Shown: piece after piece, positions 16,436-24,804 of the stretch
How positions within the stretch are numbered: position 1 is the first letter of the stretch
Layout of the letters: the number at the start of each line of letters is the position of its first letter
Assembly (NCBI GenBank): GCA_947454135.1
Contig: CANGJI010000019.1
Coordinates: 1 to 42,373, forward strand
Length of the DNA: 42,373 nt
Source of the DNA: Sphingomonadaceae bacterium
GTDB lineage: Bacteria > Pseudomonadota > Alphaproteobacteria > Sphingomonadales > Sphingomonadaceae
Direction of reading: 5' to 3'
Position numbers and translations under genes: made by a program
Notes under the pieces: generated by a model
Database searches by the model: none
Told to the model about the DNA's origin: nothing
What the model saw: only the letters and a program-made list of their open reading frames with translations

Positions 16436-17982
16436 GCCGCCGCGCCAAGCTTCAGCGGCGGCGCAGCGCAGTGGCGCGCAACGAATTCGGCGTGGCTCGG
16501 ATAGCGCTCGACCTCGCGGCGGTAGAGCGCATTGAGCGTCTCGAGGTAGGACTTGAGATCGGCCTCGTCGATGGTCTCCGCCAGCGCATGGCTGCGGTGC
16601 GGCACGATGCCCTGCCCCGCCATGACTTGGAACCAGCCCACTTCGCTGAACAGTTCGTCGCCATGGCGGAAGATATGGCCGTTTTCCCGGAACAGCTCGA
16701 TCCGCTCGGCAAGGCTGTCGGGCAATGCCATGTCGCGCACCGCCTGCCAGAACGGCTCGGGCCGCTGGTTCACATGGTAGTGCAGCACGATGAAATCGCG
16801 GATGCGTTCCATCTCGAAGGTGAACTGGCGGTTGTACTCATCGCGCGCGGCCTGCGTCTGGTCCTTGCCCGGCAGGAACTTGAGGATGCGCGAAATCGCC
16901 GACTGGATGAGGTGGATGCTGGTGGACTCCAACGGCTCGAGGAACCCGCTCGAAAGCCCGACCGCGATCACGTTACCGCGCCACGCCTCTTCGCGCCGAC
17001 CGGTGGTAAAGCGGATCGGGCGCGGATCGGCGAGCGCCGGTGCATCGAGATGGGCCAGCAGGCTCTCGGCGGCCGCATCGTCGGAAATGAAGGAACTGCA
17101 ATAGACGCGGCCATTGCCGGTGCGGTGCTGGAGCGGAATGCGCCATTGCCAGCCCGCGTCGTGTGCGGTGGCACGGGTATAGGGCGTGAAGTCCTCCACC
17201 CGGCCGCTCGGTACCGCCAGCGCGCGGTCGCAGGGCAGCCACTTTGTCCAGTCGACATAGCCAGCCCCCATGGTGCCGCCGATCAGCAGCCCCCGGAAGC
17301 CGGTGCAATCGATGAAGAGATCGCCCGAAATTTCCTCGCCCGAAGCAAGGACCAGCGTTTCGATGTCCCCGCTCAGCGGGTTCTGGCGCACTTGCGCGAT
17401 CTTGCCTTCGCGCCGCGTGACACCGCGCCCTTGCGCAAACTCGCGCAAGAAGGCTGCATAGAGCCCCGCATCGAAGTGGAACGCATGGGGCATTTCCGGA
17501 ACGTTGCGGCTGGTCAGCGGACTGCCGCGATGCATCCGGCCCGCGCGCGCCGCAATGTCGTTGATCGCATAATCGCCGACAGGCCCGGCAATGCCGAGCC
17601 GCCGCCCGCGCGACCAGTGATGGTAGAAGGCGCAGAGCCCGACGTCGCGGCCGACATCGCCGAAGGCATGCATGTAGCGCTCACCCGGAGCGCCCCAACC
17701 GACGAACTCGATGGCGAGCTTGAAGGTCGCCTGCGTTGCACGGATGAAGGCGTCCTCGTCGATGCCGAGCGCCTGGTTGAACATGCGGATCTGCGGGATC
17801 GTCGCCTCGCCCACGCCGACGGTGCCGATCTCTTCGGATTCGACGAGCGTGACGGTGAAGCCGGTATCGAGAAAGTGCCCGAAGGCTGCTGCGGTCATCC
17901 ATCCCGCAGTGCCGCCGCCTGCCACGACGATGCGGATGGGGCCCGCTTGCCCTCGATTGCCGCTGGTCTCAGTGCTGCTCAT
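16432..17982 (-). CDS. Flavin-dependent tryptophan halogenase-like protein (second of two)
   Basis: The 516-residue product has GGGTAGW (22-28), GVGEATIPQI, ATFKLAIEF with Lys88 as the catalytic lysine equivalent, the signature WQWRIP (278-283) and FLEPLEST with Glu352. All hallmark residues of flavin-dependent halogenases are therefore present. The two halogenases in this operon are clearly divergent from each other (GEATIP versus GEGSTP, FKLAIEF versus YKTGIRF), so they are not a recent duplication. A good AGGGAGCC ribosome binding site precedes the ATG. It follows the TonB receptor directly, after a 213-bp gap with a strong hairpin. The substrate is unknown; context argues for a role tied to sugar uptake or signalling rather than antibiotic synthesis. 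Confidence 0.9.
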   Translation of the reverse strand: MSSTETSGNRGQAGPIRIVVAGGGTAGWMTAAAFGHFLDTGFTVTLVESEEIGTVGVGEATIPQIRMFNQALGIDEDAFIRATQATFKLAIEFVGWGAPGERYMHAFGDVGRDVGLCAFYHHWSRGRRLGIAGPVGDYAINDIAARAGRMHRGSPLTSRNVPEMPHAFHFDAGLYAAFLREFAQGRGVTRREGKIAQVRQNPLSGDIETLVLASGEEISGDLFIDCTGFRGLLIGGTMGAGYVDWTKWLPCDRALAVPSGRVEDFTPYTRATAHDAGWQWRIPLQHRTGNGRVYCSSFISDDAAAESLLAHLDAPALADPRPIRFTTGRREEAWRGNVIAVGLSSGFLEPLESTSIHLIQSAISRILKFLPGKDQTQAARDEYNRQFTFEMERIRDFIVLHYHVNQRPEPFWQAVRDMALPDSLAERIELFRENGHIFRHGDELFSEVGWFQVMAGQGIVPHRSHALAETIDEADLKSYLETLNALYRREVERYPSHAEFVARHCAAPPLKLGAAA

Positions 17983-18146
17983 CGCAGGCTCCCTGTGGCC
18001 CCGGCAAATGGGGCGTCGTGGATGGTGGAACAGCGCGCCGTGCGGCCACCCTCAGCGATGGCAGGCGCGGCAAGGTCAATGCGGCTGGCCGGCACCGGAC
18101 CAGCCTGCCATGTAATTTCCGGGGTTCAGGCATAGCCCGAAGGTAT

Positions 18147-18180
18147 CGGGCGGATGGACTTGCAGCAAGCCATCCGCCCG
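18147..18180. terminator. Strong hairpin between TonB receptor and halogenase
   Basis: CGGGCGGATGG (18147-18157) pairs perfectly with CCATCCGCCCG (18170-18180), an 11-bp GC-rich stem. The 12-base loop itself contains CTTG/CAAG and can extend the structure. It begins 16 bases after the TonB-receptor stop on the minus strand. No T-run follows, so it is more likely a partial terminator or mRNA 3'-end stabiliser that lets the receptor be made in excess over the downstream enzymes. Confidence 0.55.
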
Positions 18181-18195
18181 ACCCATGCATAGCTA

Positions 18196-21000
18196 TTAGA
18201 ACTTGTAGCTGATGCCGACGTAGAAATCGCGGCCGTAGCGCTGATAGTCGATCACCTGGCGCACATCGTTGTTCTGGTACGTGATGAACGGACGATCGGT
18301 GAGGTTGCGCGCCTGGAACAGGATCGAGAGGCCTTCGAGCGCCGAACCGGGCTGGAAGTCGTACCCGATCTGGGCGTCGAGGATGCCTTCAGCCTTCGCC
18401 GTGCGGTAGGTCGGGTTGGCCGAAAGACCGGCGACCTCGGCGAGGAACTTCGAGCGATAGCGATACGAGGCGCGAACCTGCAGGCCGTGCTTTTCGTAGT
18501 AGACCGAGGCGTTGCCCACCCAGTCCGACAGACCCGGCAGCGTGATCGGGTTGGTCGGATCGCTGTTCAGGCGGATCGTGCTGTCGGTGTACGAGCCGCT
18601 GCCATAGAAGCCGAAGCCGTCAAGCGAAGGCGAAAGCAGCGAGAACGGCAGCGAGAGCGTGAATTCCGCGCCCTTGAGCGAACCCTCGCCATCGTTGAGC
18701 GGCTGCGAAACCACACCAACGGTGGTTGCGAGCTGGCTCTGGATGGCCGTCGGGAGCGTCGATGCGACCGCCGCGAAGTCATACGGCAGGTTGCGCGACG
18801 GATTCACGAAGTCCGTGAGCTTCTTGTAGTAGCCCGCGAACGAGACGTAGCCGCCCTTGGGGAAGTAGTGCTCGATCGACACGTCGACGTTGGCGGCCTT
18901 GTAGGGACGCAGCAGCGCGTTGCCACCGTTCGAGGTGAAGAACGGACGGGTCGGATCGCTCGAGCCGATGTTCTGGAAGCTGAAGTTCAGTTCCTGGTTC
19001 ACACGCTCCTGGTCAAGGCGCGGGCGCACCATGCTGAGCGAGCCCGCCAGCTTCACGAAGGTCGAGTTTGCCACCTCGAGCGAGAAGTTCGCGCTCGGCA
19101 GGACACGCCAGAACTTGTCACCGCCGGTTGCCGGAACGACCAGCACGGTGCCGGTGGCAGAGTCGAAGTTCGAGATCGAACCGGTCGAGCTCTGGTCGGT
19201 ATAGACCGCCTGCACGCCGATCGAGCCGGTCAGCTTCCTGCCGCCAACGTCGCCGTCGAGCTTCAGCATGCCGTACGCCGTCCACACCTTCTCGGTGACG
19301 GTGTTGTCACGCACCAGCGAGACCGGACGGTTGTCGTAGACCGAAGCCAGCGAGTTGTTGACGAGGTAGACCGGGTTGAGCGCCAGCATCGATGGCACGC
19401 CGAGATAGGCGAGCGGCACGGAGCCAACGATGGCCTGATCCGGGATCGGGGCGAACTGGGTCGTCCCGCTGTCCACCGAGCAGTTGGTGCCGGCGCCGTT
19501 GGGGCACAGGAAGTACGAGGTGAACGCCGAGGTCTTCTTGCGGCGGCTGAAGTTGCCGCCAACCTGCCAGCCAGCAATCGGGCCAGCGCCTTCGATCGAA
19601 CCATCGAGGTCGGCGCGCAGCGAGATCAGCTCGTCCTTGAACTTCGGACGGTTGAGGAAGCCCGCCTGCACGACGGCCTTGGTGCCGTTGTAGCCCCAAC
19701 CACGCGGGTCGGTCAGACCAAAGATGGTCTTGTCGGCATAGTTGAGGGTCGGGACGATGTTGAACGTGCCGTTCGGGTTGGCCGAGATGTTCAGCGTATC
19801 CGAAGGACCGGTCGCGCCGTACCCGGTGCCGGTGTAGGTTTCGAGCAGATCGTCGGTGCGCTTGGCGTAGCTGTACGAAGCATCGACGTTGAGGTTGATC
19901 TTGTCGCTCAGCTTGACCTGGTTGTTCCAGCCAACCGAGAAGTTGTCAGCATCGCGCTTGTTGCGGTCGTTGCGCTGCACGGCGTGAACGCCGCTGACGG
20001 TCGCCTGCGTGACTAGGCCGTTATCGACCGTGTAGCCCGGCTGCACCGTGGCGCCCGAACCCCAATCCGGCGCGATCGGGAATTCGATGCCGCGCAGGAT
20101 CTGCGTTTCCTTGAACTTCGAATAGAGGATGTCGAGCGTCGAGTGGAAGTTGTCGCTCGGCTGGTATTCGAGGGTCGCAACCGCGCCGTAGCGCTGGAGC
20201 TTGTTCGACTGCACGTAGGGCTTGGCACCGCCGAGGAGCAGCGCGCCGCCAGTCGAACCGCTGTTGGGGAAGCCCCAGGCGTTGTAGCGCTCGTTCTGCG
20301 AAGGCGCGTCGGTGACCGACACACCGATGGCGATACCGAAGGTGTCATCGGCAAACTTGTCGACGTAGGCCGCCGAAGCGCGGTAGCCGTAGCGGCTGCC
20401 ATCGGGGTTGAGCTTCTTCTGGCCGTTCATCTGGCCGCGCAGCTGCAGCGAAATGATGCGATCCTTCTGCGCCAGCGGACGCAGCATGCGCAGGTCGACC
20501 GTACCGGCGATACCGGCAGCCACCAAAGAGGGGGTCGGGGCCTTGTAGACGACGACGTTCTTGAAGAATTCGGCCGGGTACTGATCGTACTCGACGCCGC
20601 GGTTGTCACCGACGGTGACCTGCTCGCGGCCGTTCAGCAGGGTGGTGCCGAAGTCCGGGCCGAGGCCGCGGATCGAGAGTCGCTGGTCGCGGCCTTCGAG
20701 GCGCTGCGAGGTGACGCCGGGGAGACGGGCGAGCGAGTCCGCGATCGACACGTCCGGCAGCTTGCCGATGTCTTCAGCCGAGAGCGCTTCGACGATGGTC
20801 GGGGCGGTGCGCTTGATCGAGGCCGAAGCATTGAGCGAGGCGCGGTAGCCAGTGACGACGATGGCGCCGTCATCCGCAGCAGGCGCTTCGGTAGCAGCAG
20901 CTTGCGGGGTGGTTTCCTGCGCGAAGGCAGGCGCGGCAAGTGCAGCAGCGGTCAGCGCGATCGCCGAACTGCCCAGAGCAAAAAGGGTGTGCTTAGCCAT
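18196..21000 (-). CDS. TonB-dependent receptor, Caulobacter/Xanthomonas type (probable maltodextrin importer)
   Basis: The 934-residue outer-membrane protein has a signal peptide (cleavage after AAPAFA, near residue 27), a TonB-box-like IVVTGYRASL, a plug domain with VEALSAEDIGKLPDVSIADS, RLEGRDQRLSIRGLG and LLNGREQV, and a long beta-barrel ending in YVGISYKF with the terminal aromatic needed for barrel insertion. The style matches the TonB-Xanth-Caul family, which includes the maltose receptor MalA of Caulobacter. It heads the operon of amylase and alpha-glucosidases, so maltodextrins are the likely substrate. A GGGGGAGA site precedes the ATG. An operator-like palindrome lies about 120 bases upstream in the divergent region shared with the LacI regulator. 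Confidence 0.93.
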   Translation of the reverse strand: MAKHTLFALGSSAIALTAAALAAPAFAQETTPQAAATEAPAADDGAIVVTGYRASLNASASIKRTAPTIVEALSAEDIGKLPDVSIADSLARLPGVTSQRLEGRDQRLSIRGLGPDFGTTLLNGREQVTVGDNRGVEYDQYPAEFFKNVVVYKAPTPSLVAAGIAGTVDLRMLRPLAQKDRIISLQLRGQMNGQKKLNPDGSRYGYRASAAYVDKFADDTFGIAIGVSVTDAPSQNERYNAWGFPNSGSTGGALLLGGAKPYVQSNKLQRYGAVATLEYQPSDNFHSTLDILYSKFKETQILRGIEFPIAPDWGSGATVQPGYTVDNGLVTQATVSGVHAVQRNDRNKRDADNFSVGWNNQVKLSDKINLNVDASYSYAKRTDDLLETYTGTGYGATGPSDTLNISANPNGTFNIVPTLNYADKTIFGLTDPRGWGYNGTKAVVQAGFLNRPKFKDELISLRADLDGSIEGAGPIAGWQVGGNFSRRKKTSAFTSYFLCPNGAGTNCSVDSGTTQFAPIPDQAIVGSVPLAYLGVPSMLALNPVYLVNNSLASVYDNRPVSLVRDNTVTEKVWTAYGMLKLDGDVGGRKLTGSIGVQAVYTDQSSTGSISNFDSATGTVLVVPATGGDKFWRVLPSANFSLEVANSTFVKLAGSLSMVRPRLDQERVNQELNFSFQNIGSSDPTRPFFTSNGGNALLRPYKAANVDVSIEHYFPKGGYVSFAGYYKKLTDFVNPSRNLPYDFAAVASTLPTAIQSQLATTVGVVSQPLNDGEGSLKGAEFTLSLPFSLLSPSLDGFGFYGSGSYTDSTIRLNSDPTNPITLPGLSDWVGNASVYYEKHGLQVRASYRYRSKFLAEVAGLSANPTYRTAKAEGILDAQIGYDFQPGSALEGLSILFQARNLTDRPFITYQNNDVRQVIDYQRYGRDFYVGISYKF

Positions 21001-21116
21001 GGAAATCAGATCTCCCCCATGCGGCCAAAATCGTGGCCTGAACCTTGTCGGAACGCGGTTTTTCCGCCTTCAGTACGCGGTGCTGGTTAGATCCGGAGTG
21101 GATGGATACGAATATG

Positions 21117-21128
21117 GCATACGTATAC
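21117..21128. promoter_or_regulatory. Putative LacI-family operator in front of the sugar TonB receptor
   Basis: GCATACGTATAC is an 11/12 match to the palindrome GCATACGTATGC. The flanks extend it to TGGCATACGTATACCA (21115-21130), where seven of eight base pairs are symmetric around a central CpG, the classic LacI-family design. It lies 117-128 bases ahead of the receptor start, beside the divergent LacI-family gene that is the obvious candidate to bind it. Confidence 0.7.
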
Positions 21129-21236
21129 CATCGGGATTCCGCGGGGTTAGCGCATTGAACTGGCACTGAATTGCCACGGTCTTGCGGGCCTTTTCCGGCA
21201 TCCACCGCCGAGTCCCAGCGGGGCAATTGCTTCAAT

Positions 21237-21248
21237 GCATTTCCATGC
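21237..21248. promoter_or_regulatory. Weak operator-like element upstream of the LacI-family gene
   Basis: GCATTTCCATGC keeps the outer GCAT and ATGC arms of the shared palindrome but has a different centre without the CpG. It lies 65 bases ahead of the regulator's ATG and could serve autoregulation. The match is only to the arms, so confidence is low. Confidence 0.3.
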
Positions 21249-21312
21249 GTAGATTGCCTGATGTCGACCATGCGGGATACACCGCGGCGGCTGGGGCAGG
21301 AGTTTGCAAGCG

Positions 21313-22347
21313 ATGGGCCGCAGGCCGTCCAACAAGCCGACCAGTTTTGATATCGCCTATCTCGCAGGCGTATCCCAGCCCACGGTGAGCCGCGCGCTGC
21401 GCGGCAGCAAGTCGGTCAGTCTTGCCACGCGCCAGAAGATCGAGGCCATCGCGCGCCAACTGGGCTACACGGTCGACAAGAACGCCTCATCGCTCCGCTC
21501 GCAGCGCTCAAACACGCTGGCGCTGCTGTTCTTCGAGGATCCGACGCCGGACGAATCCGGCATCAATCCGTTCTTTCTGGCGATGCTCGGCTCGATCACG
21601 CGGCACTGCGCCGCGCGCGGGCTCGATCTGCTCATCTCGTTCCAGCGGCTCGATGACGACTGGCACAAGCGCTATCAGGACAGCCACCGCGCCGACGGGC
21701 TGATCCTCCTCGGCTACGGAGACTACACGCTCTACGAAAGCCGCTTGCGCCAACTGGTCCGCTCGGGCGCGCATTTCGTCCGCTGGGGCGCGGTGGAGCC
21801 CGATACCATCGGCGCCACCGTCGGTTCGGACAACTTTGGAGCGGGTAGACTTGCAGGCGAACACCTGCTGGCGCGAGGGCGGCGCAAGATCGCATTTCTG
21901 GGGCAGGCCGACAGCCACTATCCGGAGTTCAAGAACCGCTACGAAGGGCTTGTCCGGGCGGTCGAAACTGCGGGCCTGACGCACGATCCCGCCCTCGTCG
22001 TACCCGCCATTTCCTCGGAAGAACTGGGCTATCAGGCGGCGAAGAAGCTGCTCGCCAGCGGCAATCCCTTCGACGCGATCTTCGCCGCCAGCGACCTCAT
22101 TGCCATTGGCGCGATGCGCGCGCTGGGCGAGGCAGGCCTCAGCATTCCGGGCGACGTTGCCCTTGTCGGTTTCGACGACATTCCGGCGGCCAGCCTCACT
22201 TCTCCGCCGCTCACCACCGTCATGCAGGACATGCGCCACGCCGGGGTTGCGCTCGTCGAAACGGTCATGGCCCAGGTCGAGGACAAGCTGCCGCCATCCC
22301 CGTTCCTGCCGACCCGGCTCGTCGTGCGCGGCAGCACCGGGGGCTAG
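21313..22347 (+). CDS. LacI-family transcriptional regulator of the maltodextrin locus
   Basis: The 344-residue protein has an N-terminal helix-turn-helix (FDIAYLAGVSQPTVSRALRG, about 12-31), a hinge with the minor-groove leucine in NASSLRSQRS (about 58-66), and a periplasmic-binding-protein-like effector domain (NPFFLAMLGSI, DGLILLGYGD, VGSDNFGAGRLAGEHL, FAASDLIAIGAMRAL, LVGFDDIPAASLTSPPLTTV). The ATG at 21313 has AGGAG ten bases upstream, better than the TTG at 21304. It lies divergent from the TonB receptor and ahead of the transporter. It probably represses or activates the palindrome-bearing promoters in response to maltose, glucose or a related metabolite. Confidence 0.93.
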   Translation: MGRRPSNKPTSFDIAYLAGVSQPTVSRALRGSKSVSLATRQKIEAIARQLGYTVDKNASSLRSQRSNTLALLFFEDPTPDESGINPFFLAMLGSITRHCAARGLDLLISFQRLDDDWHKRYQDSHRADGLILLGYGDYTLYESRLRQLVRSGAHFVRWGAVEPDTIGATVGSDNFGAGRLAGEHLLARGRRKIAFLGQADSHYPEFKNRYEGLVRAVETAGLTHDPALVVPAISSEELGYQAAKKLLASGNPFDAIFAASDLIAIGAMRALGEAGLSIPGDVALVGFDDIPAASLTSPPLTTVMQDMRHAGVALVETVMAQVEDKLPPSPFLPTRLVVRGSTGG

Positions 22348-22355
22348 CCCACCGC

Positions 22356-22367
22356 GCATATTCATGC
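22356..22367. promoter_or_regulatory. Weak operator-like element in front of the sugar transporter
   Basis: GCATATTCATGC shares nine of twelve positions with GCATACGTATGC, with both outer arms intact. Its centre is 25 bp from the stronger site at 22381-22392, so the two could be bound cooperatively on roughly one side of the helix. Confidence 0.3.
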
Positions 22368-22380
22368 AGGCATATGGATG

Positions 22381-22392
22381 ACATTCGTATGC
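22381..22392. promoter_or_regulatory. Putative LacI-family operator in front of the sugar transporter
   Basis: ACATTCGTATGC (minus strand GCATACGAATGT) matches the shared palindrome at 10 of 12 positions and keeps the central CpG. It lies in the 140-bp gap between the LacI-type gene and the transporter, about 95 bases before the transporter start. A separate promoter in this gap is therefore likely. Confidence 0.6.
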
Positions 22393-22487
22393 ATTGCTGC
22401 CGGGGGGCATGCTCTCGCCTAGGGTCCGGCACGAGATAACAAGGGAATGCGCCTGCCAGACGGGGGCATTGGGGAGCCTGAAACCAC

Positions 22488-23957
22488 GTGACCACGCACC
22501 AGAAACCGCAGCAGTCCTTCTGGGGACTATGGAACGTGAGCTTCGGCTTCTTCGGCATCCAGCTCGCATTCGGGCTGCAGAACGCCAATGTCAGCCGCAT
22601 TTTCCAGTCGCTTGGCAGCAGCGTGGACAACCTCGCCTTCCTGTGGATCGCGGGGCCGGTGACGGGCCTCATCGTCCAGCCCCTGATCGGCCACTATTCC
22701 GACCGCACCTGGGGCCGCTTCGGGCGGCGCCGCCCCTACTTCGTCGCGGGTGCGGTGCTCTCTGCGCTGGCGCTGCTCGGCCTGCCACAAGCAGGAGTGC
22801 TGCTGCTGGCGGCGGGTTTCCTCTGGCTGCTCGATGCCTCGCTCAACATCGCGATGGAGCCCTTCCGCGCCTTCGTGGGTGACATGACACCCGCTGACCA
22901 GCGCGCGCAGGGCTTTGCGCTGCAGACCTGGTTCATCGGGGCGGGCGCCGTGATCGGCAGCGTGCTGCCAGCCCTGTTCACCCATCTCGGCATTGCCAAT
23001 ACCGCGCCCGAAGGCGTCGTGCCCGATTCCGTGCGCCTGAGCTTCTTCATTGGCGCCGCCGCGATGGTGCTGGCGGTCGCGTGGACGGCGTTCAGCGTGC
23101 GCGAATACAGCCCCGAGGAAATGGCGGCCTTCGGCGGCGCCAGCCATGCTGCACCCGGATCGCAGCCCCTCGCCTACTCCGCGCGCGGCCCTTACTGGCT
23201 GGCGCTCGGCGCAGGCCTGCTGGCGCTGGTCGCCGAAATGGGGCTCGACAAACAGCTCTATGTGCTGGGCGGCGGCCTCGCGCTGTTCGGCCTCGCGCAG
23301 ATTGGGCTGCGCGCAGCGAGGGCCACGGGCGCTCTCGCCGAGATCATGAGCGACCTTGCCCAGATGCCCGCGCAAATGCGCCAACTGGCCGTGGCGCAGT
23401 TCTTCACCTGGACCGCGCTGTTCATCCTTTGGATCTACACGACGCCGGTCGTCACCAAGTATGCCTTCGGCGCGGTCGACACCATCGGCGCCGCCTATAA
23501 TGCGGGCGCGGACTGGGTCGGCGTGATGTTCGCTTTCTACAACGGCGTTGCCGCGCTCGCCGCCTTCCTGCTGCCGGTGCTGGCAAAGCGCATCGGCAAC
23601 GCGCGGACCCATGCGCTGTGTCTGCTCGGCGGCGGGGTCGGTTTCCTGCTACTGCTGGTGCTGCGCGATCAGTGGTCGCTGCTGCTGCCGATGGTCTTCG
23701 TCGGCATCGCCTGGGCCTCGATCCTCGCGATGCCCTACGTGATCCTCACCCGCGTGCTGCCACCGCACAAGTTCGGCATCTACATCGGCGTGTTCAACGT
23801 GTTCATCGTCGTGCCGCAGCTGATGGTGGCGACGATCATGGGCGGCGTGATCCGCAGCTTCTTCCCCGCCGACCCCAAGTGGACGATGCTCGTCGGCGCG
23901 ATTGTCATGGCCGCCGCCGCGCTGGCAATGCTGCGCGTGCGCGAGGAAGGCGCCTAA
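22488..23957 (+). CDS. MFS sugar transporter, GPH/SLC45-like (probable maltose:H+ symporter)
   Basis: The 489-residue inner-membrane protein has about 12 hydrophobic helices. It begins FWGLWNVSFGFFGIQLAFGLQ and carries the cytoplasmic-loop motif GHYSDRTWGRFGRRRPY, typical of sucrose/maltose transporters of the glycoside-pentoside-hexuronide/SLC45-like group. EPFRAFVGDM in the fourth or fifth helix region also fits. It would bring maltose or short maltodextrins from the periplasm to the cytosol, where the GH13 alpha-glucosidase and Glk act. Translation starts at GTG 22488 with GGGGAG about 11 bases upstream. Its TAA overlaps the stop of the convergent SDR gene, so there is no terminator between the two loci. 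Confidence 0.9.
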   Translation: MTTHQKPQQSFWGLWNVSFGFFGIQLAFGLQNANVSRIFQSLGSSVDNLAFLWIAGPVTGLIVQPLIGHYSDRTWGRFGRRRPYFVAGAVLSALALLGLPQAGVLLLAAGFLWLLDASLNIAMEPFRAFVGDMTPADQRAQGFALQTWFIGAGAVIGSVLPALFTHLGIANTAPEGVVPDSVRLSFFIGAAAMVLAVAWTAFSVREYSPEEMAAFGGASHAAPGSQPLAYSARGPYWLALGAGLLALVAEMGLDKQLYVLGGGLALFGLAQIGLRAARATGALAEIMSDLAQMPAQMRQLAVAQFFTWTALFILWIYTTPVVTKYAFGAVDTIGAAYNAGADWVGVMFAFYNGVAALAAFLLPVLAKRIGNARTHALCLLGGGVGFLLLLVLRDQWSLLLPMVFVGIAWASILAMPYVILTRVLPPHKFGIYIGVFNVFIVVPQLMVATIMGGVIRSFFPADPKWTMLVGAIVMAAAALAMLRVREEGA

Positions 23958-24790
23958 TACTGAAACGCCGCTTCCGGCACCGCATCCATCAGCGCCGCAT
24001 TGCGCTCGCGCATCTTGTCGCGGAATTCGCCGTGGGTGACGATGTAGAGGCGGTTGCCAAGAATGCCTTCCGCCACGATCTCGCCGACCGTTTCCGGGTC
24101 CATCCAGTCCTCACCGGGCGGGCGATCCAGCAGGCTCGCCTCGCTCCGCGAAAACCCGCTGCCCTCGCGCAGATGCGCCGGGCGATTGAGCGCGGCCTCG
24201 TGGATGTTGGAGCGCACGAAGGCAGGGCACAGCACGGACATGCCGATGCCCTTCCCCGCCAGTTCCTCGCGCATGTTCTCCGAAAGGTTGAGCACGGCCG
24301 CCTTGCCCGCCGCGTAGATCGCGAAATTGGCCGGCATGCGCACGGCAGCCGCCAGCGAGGAAACGTTGACGACATGCCCGCCGCGGCCATGCGCCATCAT
24401 CCGCGGCAGGAAGCTCTGCAGGCCATTGATCACGCCGCCAAGATTGACGCCAAGGCCGAAGTCCCAATCCGCATAACCGGCTTCCAGCACCGGCCCTTCA
24501 ACACCGACACCGGCATTGTTGACGAGAATGTCGATCCCGCCGAGCTCGATATCCATACGCTCCGCAACCGCTGCGAACGCGGCGCGGTCGGTGACGTCGA
24601 GCGCCAGCGCCGCCACGCTGCTGGCAAGGCCTGCCTCGCGGATTTCGCGCAAGGCGCGGTCGATATGATCCGTCCTGAGATCGGCGATCACCACAAAGGC
24701 GCCCCGCTTGGCGAGCGCCTTGACGATGCCGAAGCCGATCCCGCTGGCCCCGCCGGTGACGAAGGCGCGCTTGTCGTGGAAGGTCCGCAT
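23954..24790 (-). CDS. Short-chain dehydrogenase/reductase (SDR 1)
   Basis: The 278-residue classical SDR has the cofactor motif TGGASGIG (12-19), Asp37 after the second strand favouring NAD, NNAG (91-94) and the catalytic Ser145, Tyr159 and Lys163 (YAAGK). The C-terminal part after VLCPAFVRSNI is longer than usual and contains FSRSEASLLDRPPGEDW, which may shape the substrate pocket. It is the last gene of the aromatic operon, 14 bases after the NTF2-like gene. It probably oxidises an alcohol intermediate or reduces a ketone; the exact substrate is unknown. Its stop overlaps that of the convergent transporter. Confidence 0.88.
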   Translation of the reverse strand: MRTFHDKRAFVTGGASGIGFGIVKALAKRGAFVVIADLRTDHIDRALREIREAGLASSVAALALDVTDRAAFAAVAERMDIELGGIDILVNNAGVGVEGPVLEAGYADWDFGLGVNLGGVINGLQSFLPRMMAHGRGGHVVNVSSLAAAVRMPANFAIYAAGKAAVLNLSENMREELAGKGIGMSVLCPAFVRSNIHEAALNRPAHLREGSGFSRSEASLLDRPPGEDWMDPETVGEIVAEGILGNRLYIVTHGEFRDKMRERNAALMDAVPEAAFQY

Positions 24791-24804
24791 GACCGCCGTG
24801 CGCC

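Larger units (their letters stand above)
21001..21312. promoter_or_regulatory. Divergent control region between TonB receptor and lacI-type gene
   Basis: This 312-bp non-coding stretch holds promoters in both directions. It contains the main palindrome at 21117-21128, a degenerate copy GGATACGAATAT at 21104-21115 with its centre 13 bp away, and a GCAT-N4-ATGC element at 21237-21248 nearer the regulator. No small gene or RNA is evident. I could not place -35 and -10 boxes with confidence. Confidence 0.6.
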
